64,000 nucleotides of DNA, taken from contig CAYVTD010000001.1 of NCBI GenBank assembly GCA_964454445.1, positions 62,001 through 126,000 on the forward strand. Reading direction: 5' to 3'. Made by a program: the position numbers and the translations under genes. Positions 18,135-27,754 of the stretch are shown here, one piece after another (position 1 is the stretch's first letter; every line of letters starts with the position of its first letter). Under the pieces are notes generated by a model. That model was given only the letters and a program-made list of their open reading frames with translations. It was not told where the DNA came from and did no database searches. The DNA is from CAYVTD01 sp964454445 (GTDB lineage: Bacteria; Bacteroidota; Ignavibacteria; Kapaibacteriales; UBA2268).

Positions 18135-18166
18135 TTTGGCAAAGATATAATTTGATAGTATTTTTG
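18135..18166 (+). promoter_or_regulatory. Bacteroidota-type promoter of the T9SS protein gene
   Basis: TTTG at 18135-18138, a 20-bp spacer, then TATTTTTG at 18159-18166. This matches the Bacteroidota sigma-factor consensus TTTG-N19-21-TAnnTTTG in both boxes. The ATG lies 73 bp downstream. It is the best promoter match I found in the window. Confidence 0.65.
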
Positions 18167-18239
18167 TATTTTAAGTTCTCTCTAATAAATAGTAACTGAC
18201 AAAGTTCATTAAATTTTGTATAACCAAACGGAGACCCGT

Positions 18240-20318
18240 ATGAAAAAATTTAGTATCCTCATCATTGCCTTATTAATTGCGCCGATGATGCTTAGCGCAT
18301 TTAACAAAGAGCTTGCCAAGAGCTTAAATCCAAATACAGCACCTAACGTTCCGCAGCTAATCCAATTTGGAAATCAGGACAGAATAGTTAGTAGTTCTGC
18401 TTTAGAAAAAATCTCGAATCCTGGCATACTTGCCAACTATAAACCCATCGACACTATCCTTGATGCTTCTCTTAGCATTTTTGACATGGTTAAGCCTGTT
18501 GTCTATGAACCAAAATCTAATTCATTAATTATTGCAAGTACTTGGCGTGCCCGCATGCAGCAAAGTGATCAGATCTTGACCGGACAAACTTATTGTTACA
18601 TTTCCACGAATATGGGCACAAGCTGGGGAACAAAAATGTTGCACGAAGAACTCGGTGTATTGCCTGTTTGGCAAAATATTGCTGTTGTCAATACCGATGG
18701 CTCTACAAATCCAGACGATTTACATTATTTTCTTACTGGTCCATATTACAAATATTCACAAGCCACGAGCAATTATCAGATGAATTATGGGCATTATATC
18801 GTTTCTAGCCCTGTCGTTAATATGAACTTCACAATGGCTGGACCAGAGGCAAACAATCCGGGCTACACTTGGTGGACTTCATATATCGCAAGCACTGATG
18901 GCTTAGGTTTTCCAATGTACTTCCACGGTAATATCCTTAACAGCGGAGAAAGCCTTCAATATGGTCCTTATGGTATAACGAGCTTCTTCATTGACCTCGA
19001 TACTAAAGATGCCAACTATCAATATTCTGGCATACCAAGCAACTTGGGAACTTCTAATTTCAGACCCTCTCCAGCAATTAATTCTTCATATAATGACAAA
19101 GGTTACCCCGGCGCAGACAAAAATGGAAACCTTTATTTCTGTGTCGATAACATGTTTGCGGACAACCCAGACAGAAGAGTTCCTGCCGTTATGAAATCCA
19201 ACGATATGGGCACCACCTGGTCTGCTTGGAATAGAATGCCTGCCTCACTTCTCGAAAATTATGTTGCCGACAACGGTGGCTCGACTGTTTTACCCTTCTA
19301 TATCGCTTCTTACAATGTTCAAGACTTTATTGTTATCGATGAAGACAATTATAGCTTCTTTGCCCGGGTCGTTTTCCAAAAAAATGAAGACGAAATCACT
19401 TCTCATTTGGTAGAAATCAACTATAACGGCTCGCAATGGAAAATCTATGCTATTGCTGAAATCGTTGGAAGCAATTTCTGGGGCAGCAACCATTGGTTTA
19501 TTATACACAAAGCTTCTGCTTACGACAATGCTGAAAAAGAATTTATCATCCAATCTCCTTACGAAAACGAAATTAATGCTGCCATTACTGCCGACGGAAA
19601 AAGCCTGCTTGTTAAATGGCTCGATTACAATGGAAATAGAATACCTGTAACTCCAACTGCCACTTTATATCAAGATATGAAAGATGCAAACAACGTCCCC
19701 CAGCCAGATAGAGAATGGAATTTCGATTCCTTGGATGTTAATGACATTTATTTTGCTTATAGAAATATCAATGGCACCTGGTCTGAAAGAAAGAACCTGA
19801 CAAACGACAATATGGTCAATAACTTGACCTTTATTCCCCATGTAATACCAAGCTTGAACGAAGTGCCACTCATTTCTTACAACACTGTAAAAGCTAACGA
19901 TCCTTCGTCAATCAGATATAACTATCCTTACGAAACAATTACTCAGATGTGTATCGATATGCACGAGACTTCGCAAGGGTTTATGGCATCTCTTGGCGTT
20001 ACATATATGCTCTTTGACGCTGTGAACTTCAACAGTGTAGAAGAAAACACCAATACATCTCTGTCTATTGACCAAATGTATCCAAACCCAGCTATGGAAA
20101 CAATTAATCTGCCTTTAAACCTTAATAACAGCGGGTCAGTAAGAGTGGAAGTCTTTACTACACTTGGCGTTAAAGTTGCCAATGTTTTAAACAGCACCCT
20201 ATCTGCAGGAAGTCACGTCATTCCTTTCTCGACTGCTAATCTTAGCTCGGGCATTTATCTCTGCAAAGTTACTGTGGATGGCAACGTAACATCACAGACA
20301 TTCGTAGTTCAAAGATAA
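18240..20318 (+). CDS. T9SS-secreted surface protein with BNR/sialidase-like repeats
   Basis: A 692-residue secreted protein of unknown function. I start it at the ATG at 18240, behind GGAG (18230-18233) with 6 bp spacing; a TTG 24 bp upstream is in frame but has no such site. A signal peptide (residues 1-20) is followed by a likely beta-propeller body with BNR-type Asp-box motifs (STNMGTSWG, SNDMGTTWSAW). The last 75 or so residues are a T9SS type A sorting domain: MYPNPAMETINLPL, then GVKVANVL, then SSGIYLCKVTVDG. The protein should cross the outer membrane by type IX secretion and be released or attached to the surface. The strong promoter suggests high expression. Conserved sialidase catalytic residues are not evident, so no enzyme activity is claimed. 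Confidence 0.85.
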   Translation: MKKFSILIIALLIAPMMLSAFNKELAKSLNPNTAPNVPQLIQFGNQDRIVSSSALEKISNPGILANYKPIDTILDASLSIFDMVKPVVYEPKSNSLIIASTWRARMQQSDQILTGQTYCYISTNMGTSWGTKMLHEELGVLPVWQNIAVVNTDGSTNPDDLHYFLTGPYYKYSQATSNYQMNYGHYIVSSPVVNMNFTMAGPEANNPGYTWWTSYIASTDGLGFPMYFHGNILNSGESLQYGPYGITSFFIDLDTKDANYQYSGIPSNLGTSNFRPSPAINSSYNDKGYPGADKNGNLYFCVDNMFADNPDRRVPAVMKSNDMGTTWSAWNRMPASLLENYVADNGGSTVLPFYIASYNVQDFIVIDEDNYSFFARVVFQKNEDEITSHLVEINYNGSQWKIYAIAEIVGSNFWGSNHWFIIHKASAYDNAEKEFIIQSPYENEINAAITADGKSLLVKWLDYNGNRIPVTPTATLYQDMKDANNVPQPDREWNFDSLDVNDIYFAYRNINGTWSERKNLTNDNMVNNLTFIPHVIPSLNEVPLISYNTVKANDPSSIRYNYPYETITQMCIDMHETSQGFMASLGVTYMLFDAVNFNSVEENTNTSLSIDQMYPNPAMETINLPLNLNNSGSVRVEVFTTLGVKVANVLNSTLSAGSHVIPFSTANLSSGIYLCKVTVDGNVTSQTFVVQR

Positions 20319-20344
20319 TAAATCAGTTTATTATTTTTACATCA

Positions 20345-20387
20345 TAAAAAAAGCCCCCTGATTGCAAAGTCAAGGGACTTTTTTTTT
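20345..20387 (-). terminator. Terminator of typA (also faces the T9SS gene)
   Basis: On the minus strand AAAGTCCCTTGA pairs with TCAGGGGGCTTT using two G-U pairs, followed by a T-run. On the plus strand the same stem has two mismatches but also ends in T9. It separates two convergent genes. Confidence 0.8.
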
Positions 20388-20399
20388 AATACTATTATA

Positions 20400-22214
20400 C
20401 TAAATCCTTGTTTTTAACTTACGATTATTAGGATCAAGCTCCTTTTTTCTTAATCGAATAGCCTTGGGAGTAGCTTCGATAAGTTCATCTTCAGCAATAA
20501 ACTCAATAGCTTGATCAAGAGACAAAATCCTTGGGGGGCGGAGAGTAACAGTTGCATCTGAATTAGAGGCACGCATATTTGTTAACTTCTTCGGCTTAGT
20601 TATGTTCACATTTAGATCCATTGCCTTGTTTCTTTCTCCTATTATCATTCCACAATATACTTGCGTTCCGGTTTCAATAAACAATTCGCCTCTGTCTTCC
20701 ATTCCAAAGGCAGCATAAGCAGTTGCCCTGCCTGTTCTGTCTGCGACCATAGCGCCTGTATTTCTTTGCGGGATAGGTCCGAACCAGGGTTCGTAACCCT
20801 CAAACAGTGTGTTCATAACGCCTGCACCCCTAGTTTCTGTTAAGAACTGGCTTCTAAAACCGATTAAGCCACGAGAGGGAATAACAAACTCGATTTGCAC
20901 GCGTCTCGAATTATTGTTTAGCATCTTCATCATCCTTCCTTTCCGCGTTAATAGCTTTTCGGTGATGATACCGGCGTATTCTTCGGGCAAATCAATGTAA
21001 ACGTGTTCAGTCGGTTCGTTTATAACACCATCGATTTCTTTCGTGATGACTTGCGGCTTGGAAGCCATAAGCTCGTATCCTTCCCGACGCATCATTTCGA
21101 TTAAAATAGCCATTTGCAATTCGCCTCTGCCCGCTACCTCGAATGCGTCGGTTCGGTCTGGCAGTGGAGTAACCCTCAATGATACGTTTGTAAGTGTTTC
21201 TTTCATCAATCTGGCACGTAAATGCCGGGATGTTAAAAACTTGCCTTCAAGACCAGCAAAAGGCGACGTATTAACGTAAAAGACCATCGAGACTGTTGGC
21301 TCGTCAACTTCAATTCTTGGAAGTGGTTTTGGTTCCTCTAAATCGGAGATAGTATCTCCGATTTGTGCATTATCGAGTCCGGCAATACAAATAATATCTC
21401 CGGAGACTACTCTCTCGACAGATTTTTTCTTCAAACCATGGAAAGTGTATAAAGCTGAAAATTTTACACCTTTTTGATAGCTTTCCTTGCCGCAAAGTGT
21501 GTATTGTTTATTCATTTCCAAGATTCCGTTTTCGAGACGTCCTATCAATAGCTGTCCAACATAAGGATCATAATCAAGTGAGGTTACAAGAAACTGAGGT
21601 TTTTCTTCGTCGCTTGCTATGGGTCCTTTAATAAAATTGATAATTTCTTCAAATAAAGGTTGTAAAGTAGTCGAGCCGTCGTTAAGTTCCTTGTGAGCGA
21701 TACCTGCTTTTGCTATAGTATATAATATTGGGAATTCGATTTGTTCATCATCGGCGCCAAGGTCGATAAAAAGGTCGTAAACTTCTTCTAAGACTTCTTC
21801 GATGCGAGCGTCTTGGCGGTCAATTTTATTTATTACAAGAATAATTGGAAGCTTTTTGGCTAGAGCTTTCATCACAACAAATCTGGTCTGTGGCAAAGGA
21901 CCTTCGCTAGCATCAACGAGTAAGATAGCACCATCAACAAGAGACAAACTCCGCTCTACCTCACCACCGAAATCAGCGTGCCCAGGTGTATCCATTATGT
22001 TTATCTTTACATCTTTATACCAAATAGAAGTATTTTTTGCCATTATGGTAATACCTCGTTCCCTTTCGAGGTCCATCGAGTCCATTACGCGTTCGTTAAC
22101 TTCTTCATTATCTCGAAATGCCCCGCTTTGCCCTAATAGTCCATCAACAAGTGTAGTTTTTCCGTGATCTACATGTGCAATAATTGCAATATTTCTGAAA
22201 TCTTCTTTCTGCAT
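20400..22214 (-). CDS. typA: Translational GTPase TypA/BipA
   Basis: A ribosome-binding GTPase that helps 50S assembly and growth under stress or cold. The 604 residues show the G1 motif AHVDHGKTTL (about 14-23), the RGITIMAK switch (about 54-61), the G3 motif DTPGHADFGGEVERSLSLVDG (about 76-96) and the G4 motif NKIDR (about 131-135). Elongation-factor domains II, III and V follow, with the TypA-specific C-terminal half: SRGLIGFRSQFLTETRG, FEGYEPWFG and NMRASNSDATVTLRPPR. The length is typical. It is followed by a hairpin terminator. The phosphatase gene upstream lies 68 bp away on the same strand. Confidence 0.97.
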   Translation of the reverse strand: MQKEDFRNIAIIAHVDHGKTTLVDGLLGQSGAFRDNEEVNERVMDSMDLERERGITIMAKNTSIWYKDVKINIMDTPGHADFGGEVERSLSLVDGAILLVDASEGPLPQTRFVVMKALAKKLPIILVINKIDRQDARIEEVLEEVYDLFIDLGADDEQIEFPILYTIAKAGIAHKELNDGSTTLQPLFEEIINFIKGPIASDEEKPQFLVTSLDYDPYVGQLLIGRLENGILEMNKQYTLCGKESYQKGVKFSALYTFHGLKKKSVERVVSGDIICIAGLDNAQIGDTISDLEEPKPLPRIEVDEPTVSMVFYVNTSPFAGLEGKFLTSRHLRARLMKETLTNVSLRVTPLPDRTDAFEVAGRGELQMAILIEMMRREGYELMASKPQVITKEIDGVINEPTEHVYIDLPEEYAGIITEKLLTRKGRMMKMLNNNSRRVQIEFVIPSRGLIGFRSQFLTETRGAGVMNTLFEGYEPWFGPIPQRNTGAMVADRTGRATAYAAFGMEDRGELFIETGTQVYCGMIIGERNKAMDLNVNITKPKKLTNMRASNSDATVTLRPPRILSLDQAIEFIAEDELIEATPKAIRLRKKELDPNNRKLKTRI

Positions 22215-22282
22215 AATAGTTTTGCTTTCTGGTAATTTTTTAAAAATGCAAAATTACAAATAAGCAGTGAGTGAGCAAAACC

Positions 22283-23977
22283 TTAGATTTTTTTTATTGC
22301 AACTAAAGTAAGATCATCATATTGCATTGCGGAACCGGCAAAAGCATTAACTTCGTTAACAATGGTTTCGCATATTTGTTTTGCGTTTTTAAAACGGTTG
22401 GTTTTAAGAACATTGATTAACGAATCATCTCCAAATTCTTCGTTTTTTGGATTGCGGGCTTCATTAATTCCGTCGGTATAGAGCAATATAATATCGTTAT
22501 GAGTCAATTCGACTCTACCGATTTCATAAGGAATTTCTGCATCAGTAAATCCAAGGATCAATCCGCCCTGATTCAGTTCTGTGATATTATTTTTTACGTC
22601 GAGAAGGTACGGTGGGTTATGTCCGGCATTAATATAAGTGAAAGAATTGTCGCTAGTGTCGATATATCCGCAAAAAAAGGTAACAAATTTGTCAGAAGCG
22701 GTGTTTTCGTAAAGAATCTTGTTTATCCCATAAATTAATCGTGGTAAAGTGTCTGCAAATGGAGTCAATGCACGTAGAGCCGCTTGCACATTTGCCATTA
22801 AAAGCGATGCTGGCAATCCCTTTCCAGACACATCGGCAATGGCAACAAGCAAGCGATTTTTATCCAAGTGAATAAAATCGAAATAGTCGCCTCCGACCTG
22901 TCTCGATGGGATAGATAGCCCAAAAATATCCCATCCGGCAATGTCGGGCTTTGTCTTAGGGAGAAGATTTTTCTGAATTTCGAGAGCGGTATTCATTTCA
23001 GTTTCAAGCCGTTTCTTTTCGAGCTCTTGACGGAAAAGACGTTCGTTTTCGAGTGCAGATATGGCACTATTGCCCAAAGCACTAAGAAATTGTAAATCTT
23101 CTTCGCTGTAATCTTCTTTATTTAATTTTTTACCGACAATTAAAACACCTTTCGCAAGCCCTTGCACATACATTGGAGAAATCGCTGCAATACCGTTTTT
23201 TCTGAATAAATTGGCGTATTCAGGATTTAATATGGCAGAGGAAAGAGTTGTTGTTTCCACATTTTTAAGCAATTCGATAATTTCAGGATTCAATTCTCCT
23301 TCAAACCTGTTAATGATTGGTTCATTAAAACTATTTTCGTTGGCAAGAAGCAAGGCAAATTTCGTTAGCATAAGATGACCCATCAGCCGATAGGAAAGCA
23401 TCTTGAGGATTTCATTTTTTGATAGAAGCGAACTGAAGTCATTGCTTATCTCGAAAAGAGTATTTAGCATTAAATTACGCTTTTCGATATTATTTTTAGC
23501 ATTTTCGAGCGAAGAATAATTACGTGCATTCTGCAAGGAAATGGCGGCAATAGTTGTTACGAGTCTGGCATAAAGCGCTTCTTCAGGCGAAATCTCGTCG
23601 CTTACTATTCGTTTGCCGAGGCAAACAAGAGCGAGGAGTTCGCCACGATAAACAACAGGCGCGGCGCTCTCGAAGCCGGCTATTTTCAATATTTGTTCGC
23701 ATTCGCTTGCATTGCCAAGTATTTTTAGGCAGTGCCCACACAAAATTTCAGATTTCAAAGTGGGGATAACCTTGCTTGTGCTACTGCCTTTACTTATAAA
23801 CAAATTCAGTTCACTATTGTTAGCGCTTCGCACATAGACACTCCCGCTGAAAACTCGAAGCTTGCCCATTAAGCTGAGAAGCACGGAATTTAAAATGAAT
23901 TGTGTATCGTAAGTCTCATTCAAGCGGGCGCTTAGCTCGAAGAGTGAATCCAAGTTTATCGGGATTTTATTTTCCAA
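22283..23977 (-). CDS. GAF-domain PP2C (SpoIIE/RsbU-type) protein phosphatase
   Basis: A 564-residue cytoplasmic signalling protein. Two GAF-like sensor domains (about 5-155 and 165-310) are joined by a coiled-coil linker (about 310-345) to a C-terminal SpoIIE-type PP2C domain (about 355-564). Metal-binding residues are visible in PSRQVGGDYFDF, VAIADVSGKGLPA, NAGHNPP and LLYTDGINEARN. Relatives dephosphorylate anti-anti-sigma factors; no such partner is adjacent. GAF1 has a CGHC plus downstream Cys cluster (about residues 80-95) that could bind metal or sense redox; this is inference. The start is TTG behind AAAGG with 8 bp spacing, as the next in-frame ATG would remove the beginning of the first domain. 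Confidence 0.9.
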   Translation of the reverse strand: MENKIPINLDSLFELSARLNETYDTQFILNSVLLSLMGKLRVFSGSVYVRSANNSELNLFISKGSSTSKVIPTLKSEILCGHCLKILGNASECEQILKIAGFESAAPVVYRGELLALVCLGKRIVSDEISPEEALYARLVTTIAAISLQNARNYSSLENAKNNIEKRNLMLNTLFEISNDFSSLLSKNEILKMLSYRLMGHLMLTKFALLLANENSFNEPIINRFEGELNPEIIELLKNVETTTLSSAILNPEYANLFRKNGIAAISPMYVQGLAKGVLIVGKKLNKEDYSEEDLQFLSALGNSAISALENERLFRQELEKKRLETEMNTALEIQKNLLPKTKPDIAGWDIFGLSIPSRQVGGDYFDFIHLDKNRLLVAIADVSGKGLPASLLMANVQAALRALTPFADTLPRLIYGINKILYENTASDKFVTFFCGYIDTSDNSFTYINAGHNPPYLLDVKNNITELNQGGLILGFTDAEIPYEIGRVELTHNDIILLYTDGINEARNPKNEEFGDDSLINVLKTNRFKNAKQICETIVNEVNAFAGSAMQYDDLTLVAIKKI

Positions 23978-24039
23978 ATTTACAACCTTTTTTTATCAAA
24001 TTTCTCTATTTAGTAACAATAATATTTTGAGGAGTATCC

Positions 24040-24377
24040 TCAGTTAAAATCCCATTGGAGAAGTTGTGCATCCCAACTAATCCAATGCTTAAAATCAGCA
24101 ATTTTATTAAGATGATTAGCAAAAAAAGTCAGCCTTTTTGGGATATTATGGACAAAAATAGAACCTGTCGGCTTGGCAACCCTTACCATTTCACTTATCC
24201 AACTTTCGCACCAGATAATATATTCCTGAATCTTCAGGCTATCTTTATAAGTTTTGTACTCCTTTTTTAAATTAAACGATGTATCAGCAAAAGTTACATC
24301 AACAGAATCGTCGGGTATATCTTTAAAAATTCTAAACAATCCCCTTGAATTATTGTATTCAAATATTTGTCTATCAT
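24040..24377 (-). pseudogene. Decayed DNA methyltransferase (beta-class N6-adenine/N4-cytosine), N-terminal part
   Basis: ATG at 24377 reads MIDKYLNTIIQGDCLEFLK, the usual start of this family, and then loses frame. The next frame continues with DIPDDSVDVTFADTSFNLKK, then MVRVAKPTGSIFVHNIPK and ADFKHWISWDA, and a third frame adds PTSPMGF before a stop. Each shift is explained by one missing base: an A in AAAGATAT and a C in GCACAACT. The catalytic DPPF motif IV reads DTSF, and the AdoMet-binding motif I, which is C-terminal in this class, is absent. Both point to real decay rather than sequencing error alone. No restriction gene is adjacent. Confidence 0.75.
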
Positions 24378-24511
24378 TTAAAATTTTTCCTGATTACTTT
24401 TTTAAGTCTTTCTATCTCATCTTCTTGAAACTCGGCATTATAGAAATAAAATGTATTCTTTTCGATTACTGTCTTGAATTTTGTGTTATTATTTTTATTT
24501 TTTGTTTTCAA
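24374..24511 (-). CDS. Small ORF overlapping the methyltransferase remnant
   Basis: A 45-residue reading frame from TTG at 24511 to TGA at 24374, whose stop overlaps the methyltransferase start as ATGA. The product is Lys/Asn-rich at the start, with a FYFYNAEFQEDEIERLKK stretch likely to form a helix. An in-frame stop 15 codons-worth upstream of the TTG rules out a longer protein. The start is non-standard and has no clear Shine-Dalgarno. The ATGA coupling is the main support; it may be a former partner of the methyltransferase or chance. Confidence 0.4.
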   Translation of the reverse strand: MKTKNKNNNTKFKTVIEKNTFYFYNAEFQEDEIERLKKVIRKNFK

Positions 24512-24718
24512 GATTATTAGTTTTATTTATTCTTAAAATGAATTTTACCAATTTAATAATAATTACCATTTTTTTAGACAATTTTTTAGTTAAAACATTT
24601 TAATCCTTCGAAAAAAGAAAAACAAAAGAAAATTACTCAACGACCTGCACATAAAATCTCTCTTCGTCTTTGGCACAAGATTTGTTTAATTCTTTAATAT
24701 TCTAAGTAAGAAAAAAAT

Positions 24719-27700
24719 ATGAAAACAAAGAAAAATAAATATTCATATATTCTCCTTATTCTCTTTTTATCCATAACCGGCATAAATCAGAAGAGTTATG
24801 CCCAGGATATCACTCAAAACCTGGTTGTTTACCTACCTTTCGAATGTAGCCCGAAAGACAATAGCGGAAATGGGTACGATGGCATTATTAGAGGCGATCC
24901 TCAATGTGTAACCGGTAAAATAGGAATGGCATATAAATTCGATGGTATCGACGATTTCATCGAATTGCCAGCCGAACATACTTTGGAATACATTTCGGCA
25001 AATGGTTTTTCCTGGTCGATGTGGTTTAATTGCTCGAAGATTCCGACAACAATGGCAGCTGGACCAAGCAGCATCTTGCTTTCAGTGGCAGATGACCGCT
25101 TGAATGAGGACATTCATCTCGGCTTTGGCTCGCTGCTATCAAGGGGTAACCAATTTGTTTTCCAAGTAGATGGTTTGGGAGGATTTGGCGGATCGATGTT
25201 CTCTCCGCTTACTTATCAGCCTCCGGGCAATTGGCAAGAAAATGTGTGGTACCATATTTTCGCTGTTCGTGATTACAATTCCAATCAGGTAATATTATAT
25301 TTAAACGGAACAGAAGTTGCGAGAACCACATTTACAGGCGACCCAATCAACCGGCAGATGTTTGCAGCTGTCGCGGCTTTTTTTGATGGAAAACCAAGTG
25401 TGTTTTTTAATGGAATAATTGATGAGGTCCGTATTTATAACCGGGCAATAACTCCTGAAGAAGTAAAGCTGATATATGAAATAAGCCCTGATAATCTGAC
25501 TGCCTACCCTAATCCTTTAGATTTCGGCGCAGTTTTTTGCAGCAAAGATTCTTCACAGTTTATAACTTTAAAAAATAATTCTTCGGCATATATAAATATA
25601 ACAGAAATCAAGTTATCTCGAGGCAAAGACTTTCAAATCGCAGGCTCAGTTCCTCTTGACATCGCCCCTAATGATTCGGTTAAGATTAATATATTGCTAA
25701 CTACCCAAGCAGCAGGCATATACTACGACACATTAATTGTTAAAAACAGAAATACCATACCTGAATTAAAGGTATTAATTTCAGCAGAAAAAGGCAATCT
25801 TAGCTATACCATTAATGGAGTTAACAATAATAAAATTGATTTTGGCGTTCTCTGCCCTGGCGAAAGCAAGGATACAAGTTTTAGCATAACAACAAATGCC
25901 TCTATAAAAACAAAATTTTTTGGCGAAATATCGCCACCTTTTTCCTTTCTCGATACTGCCATTGCTAATAATTCGACAGAGTTCGACACGGTTGAAACCC
26001 GCAATGTGCCTATTCATTTCGAAGGAAATGCCACCGAAGGAAAAATCTTGGGCATTATGACAATCACTGACCCTTGTGATGAAAAGATATATATCGAATT
26101 GACTGCCGATATCCATACCCCCGCTTTCCAAGTTGAAAGTCCACCAGAAATAGAAATTTGCCCGGGAATGCCCTTCGATAGGATTATTACAATCAAGAAT
26201 AAGGACAACCAAGCTCTCGATTTCTGGCTAAGCGGCACTAATCCTTTATTTTCATTTCAAGATACGGTATTTGTTGATATTGGCAAATCAAAAAATGTGA
26301 TTGTCCGCTTTGCAGGAAGTGACTATGGCGGCACTTACACAACTGATATTACACTTGCAACACATTGTGGAATAGACACAACAATTACTCTAACCATTAA
26401 AACAAGTGAAATACTCATTGGATTGAAGCCCGATACGCTCGATTTTGGTGATGTGGTGCTTTGCAATCCCGATACAATCTTGACTCTGGGTATGAGCATT
26501 ACCAACGAAAATATTGCTATTAGACCTATAATGGTTACTAATATAACCATGCCCCGCGAATTCTTTACTTCTATGGACTTAGGCGAAAAATTCAATATCG
26601 GTGAGGAACAGACTTACGAGGTCTATTTCTTTCCAAGAGCGCCGGGTTTGTTCGAAGGCTATATGGAAATAACTTTTGACACTTGCGATGTCAAGAAACG
26701 TTTTTTTATTCGCGGACATGCGAAAAATGTTGAGATGCAAGTAAACAATGAACTCGATTTTGGCAGAGTCATTATAGGCAACACAAAGGATTCTGTTATT
26801 GTATTTAAAAATACAGAAACAGCTGATTTAATGCTCGAAGAATTTTTTCCTCTTGTCGGTCCCCAATTTGAAATCACTGGATTGAGTAAAACCATTCCTT
26901 GCGTGCTTGCCGGAGGAGATTCACTCGTTATTTATATAAGATTTAAAGCCGAAGAAGGTATTTTTAACGATACAATCAGAATAAAAGGCAGTTCGCCTTG
27001 TGATGTTTTCGATTTTACAATACCAATCCAAGGAGAAGGTGTTTGGAAAGCTTATGTTAAAATCATAATTCCAGAGAACCTCAAAGCAGCACCAGGCAAT
27101 ATCCTCAATCTCCCCGTTCAATTGGCTGAAGAAATCGACCTTGCTAAATCAAAAATCATGGGTTTCAAGGCTGTTTTAAGTGTAAATCCTACTTTGTTAA
27201 TACCAAAATACCCAACCCCAGACGGTTTTTTGGAGAATAGACGCTTAAAAATTAATATCGAACTGCCACCTGAAACACTCGACGACAACATAACCCTTGC
27301 ATTCTTTCCTTTCAAAGTGGCTCTTGGCAATAATGATAGAGATACAATCATTATTTCTGATATTTACCCCATAGCGGGCTATACAGATATCGATTCCTCT
27401 GCGGGAATTTTTACTCTTGATAATGTCTGCTATGAAAATGGTCCTCGTCTTTTCGAATCGGTCGAGAGCTTGGAGCTAATGCCTGTCAAGCCAAACCCTG
27501 CCCAAGACATTGCTGAAATTGAGTTTGAAATAATTGAAGATGCAGTTACGGAAGTTTATATAATTGATATATTTGGCTTAAAAAGAGCAGAAATTTTAAA
27601 CAAGTATATGAAAGCGGGTAGATATTCGCTTATTTTTGATATTTCTCAACTGCCAACAGGTTGCTATTTCTATATTTTAAAGACCTTAACCCAAATGAAA

Positions 27701-27727
27701 TCGGGGAAGTTGCAAATTAGCAGATAA
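24719..27727 (+). CDS. T9SS-secreted LamG / Ig-like repeat protein
   Basis: A 1002-residue secreted multidomain protein. Order: signal peptide (about 1-28, ending SYAQ); a laminin-G/concanavalin-A-like domain (about 35-252; YLPFECSPKDNSGNGYDG, then IDEVRIYNRAITPEEV at its end); about five Ig-like ASH or 'choice-of-anchor D' repeats of about 100 residues (about 255-775), each starting with a DFG(A/D/R)V strand; a cohesin-like domain (about 778-900); and a T9SS type A sorting domain (about 915-1002; PVKPNPAQDIAEIEF, then GCYFYILKT). LamG domains bind glycans or other ligands; the rest is a stalk. No catalytic residues are seen, so it is probably an adhesin. The OmpA-like gene follows after 27 bp and is probably cotranscribed. 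Confidence 0.85.
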   Translation: MKTKKNKYSYILLILFLSITGINQKSYAQDITQNLVVYLPFECSPKDNSGNGYDGIIRGDPQCVTGKIGMAYKFDGIDDFIELPAEHTLEYISANGFSWSMWFNCSKIPTTMAAGPSSILLSVADDRLNEDIHLGFGSLLSRGNQFVFQVDGLGGFGGSMFSPLTYQPPGNWQENVWYHIFAVRDYNSNQVILYLNGTEVARTTFTGDPINRQMFAAVAAFFDGKPSVFFNGIIDEVRIYNRAITPEEVKLIYEISPDNLTAYPNPLDFGAVFCSKDSSQFITLKNNSSAYINITEIKLSRGKDFQIAGSVPLDIAPNDSVKINILLTTQAAGIYYDTLIVKNRNTIPELKVLISAEKGNLSYTINGVNNNKIDFGVLCPGESKDTSFSITTNASIKTKFFGEISPPFSFLDTAIANNSTEFDTVETRNVPIHFEGNATEGKILGIMTITDPCDEKIYIELTADIHTPAFQVESPPEIEICPGMPFDRIITIKNKDNQALDFWLSGTNPLFSFQDTVFVDIGKSKNVIVRFAGSDYGGTYTTDITLATHCGIDTTITLTIKTSEILIGLKPDTLDFGDVVLCNPDTILTLGMSITNENIAIRPIMVTNITMPREFFTSMDLGEKFNIGEEQTYEVYFFPRAPGLFEGYMEITFDTCDVKKRFFIRGHAKNVEMQVNNELDFGRVIIGNTKDSVIVFKNTETADLMLEEFFPLVGPQFEITGLSKTIPCVLAGGDSLVIYIRFKAEEGIFNDTIRIKGSSPCDVFDFTIPIQGEGVWKAYVKIIIPENLKAAPGNILNLPVQLAEEIDLAKSKIMGFKAVLSVNPTLLIPKYPTPDGFLENRRLKINIELPPETLDDNITLAFFPFKVALGNNDRDTIIISDIYPIAGYTDIDSSAGIFTLDNVCYENGPRLFESVESLELMPVKPNPAQDIAEIEFEIIEDAVTEVYIIDIFGLKRAEILNKYMKAGRYSLIFDISQLPTGCYFYILKTLTQMKSGKLQISR

Positions 27728-27754
27728 AACATTAAGAATTTATTATATATATAA

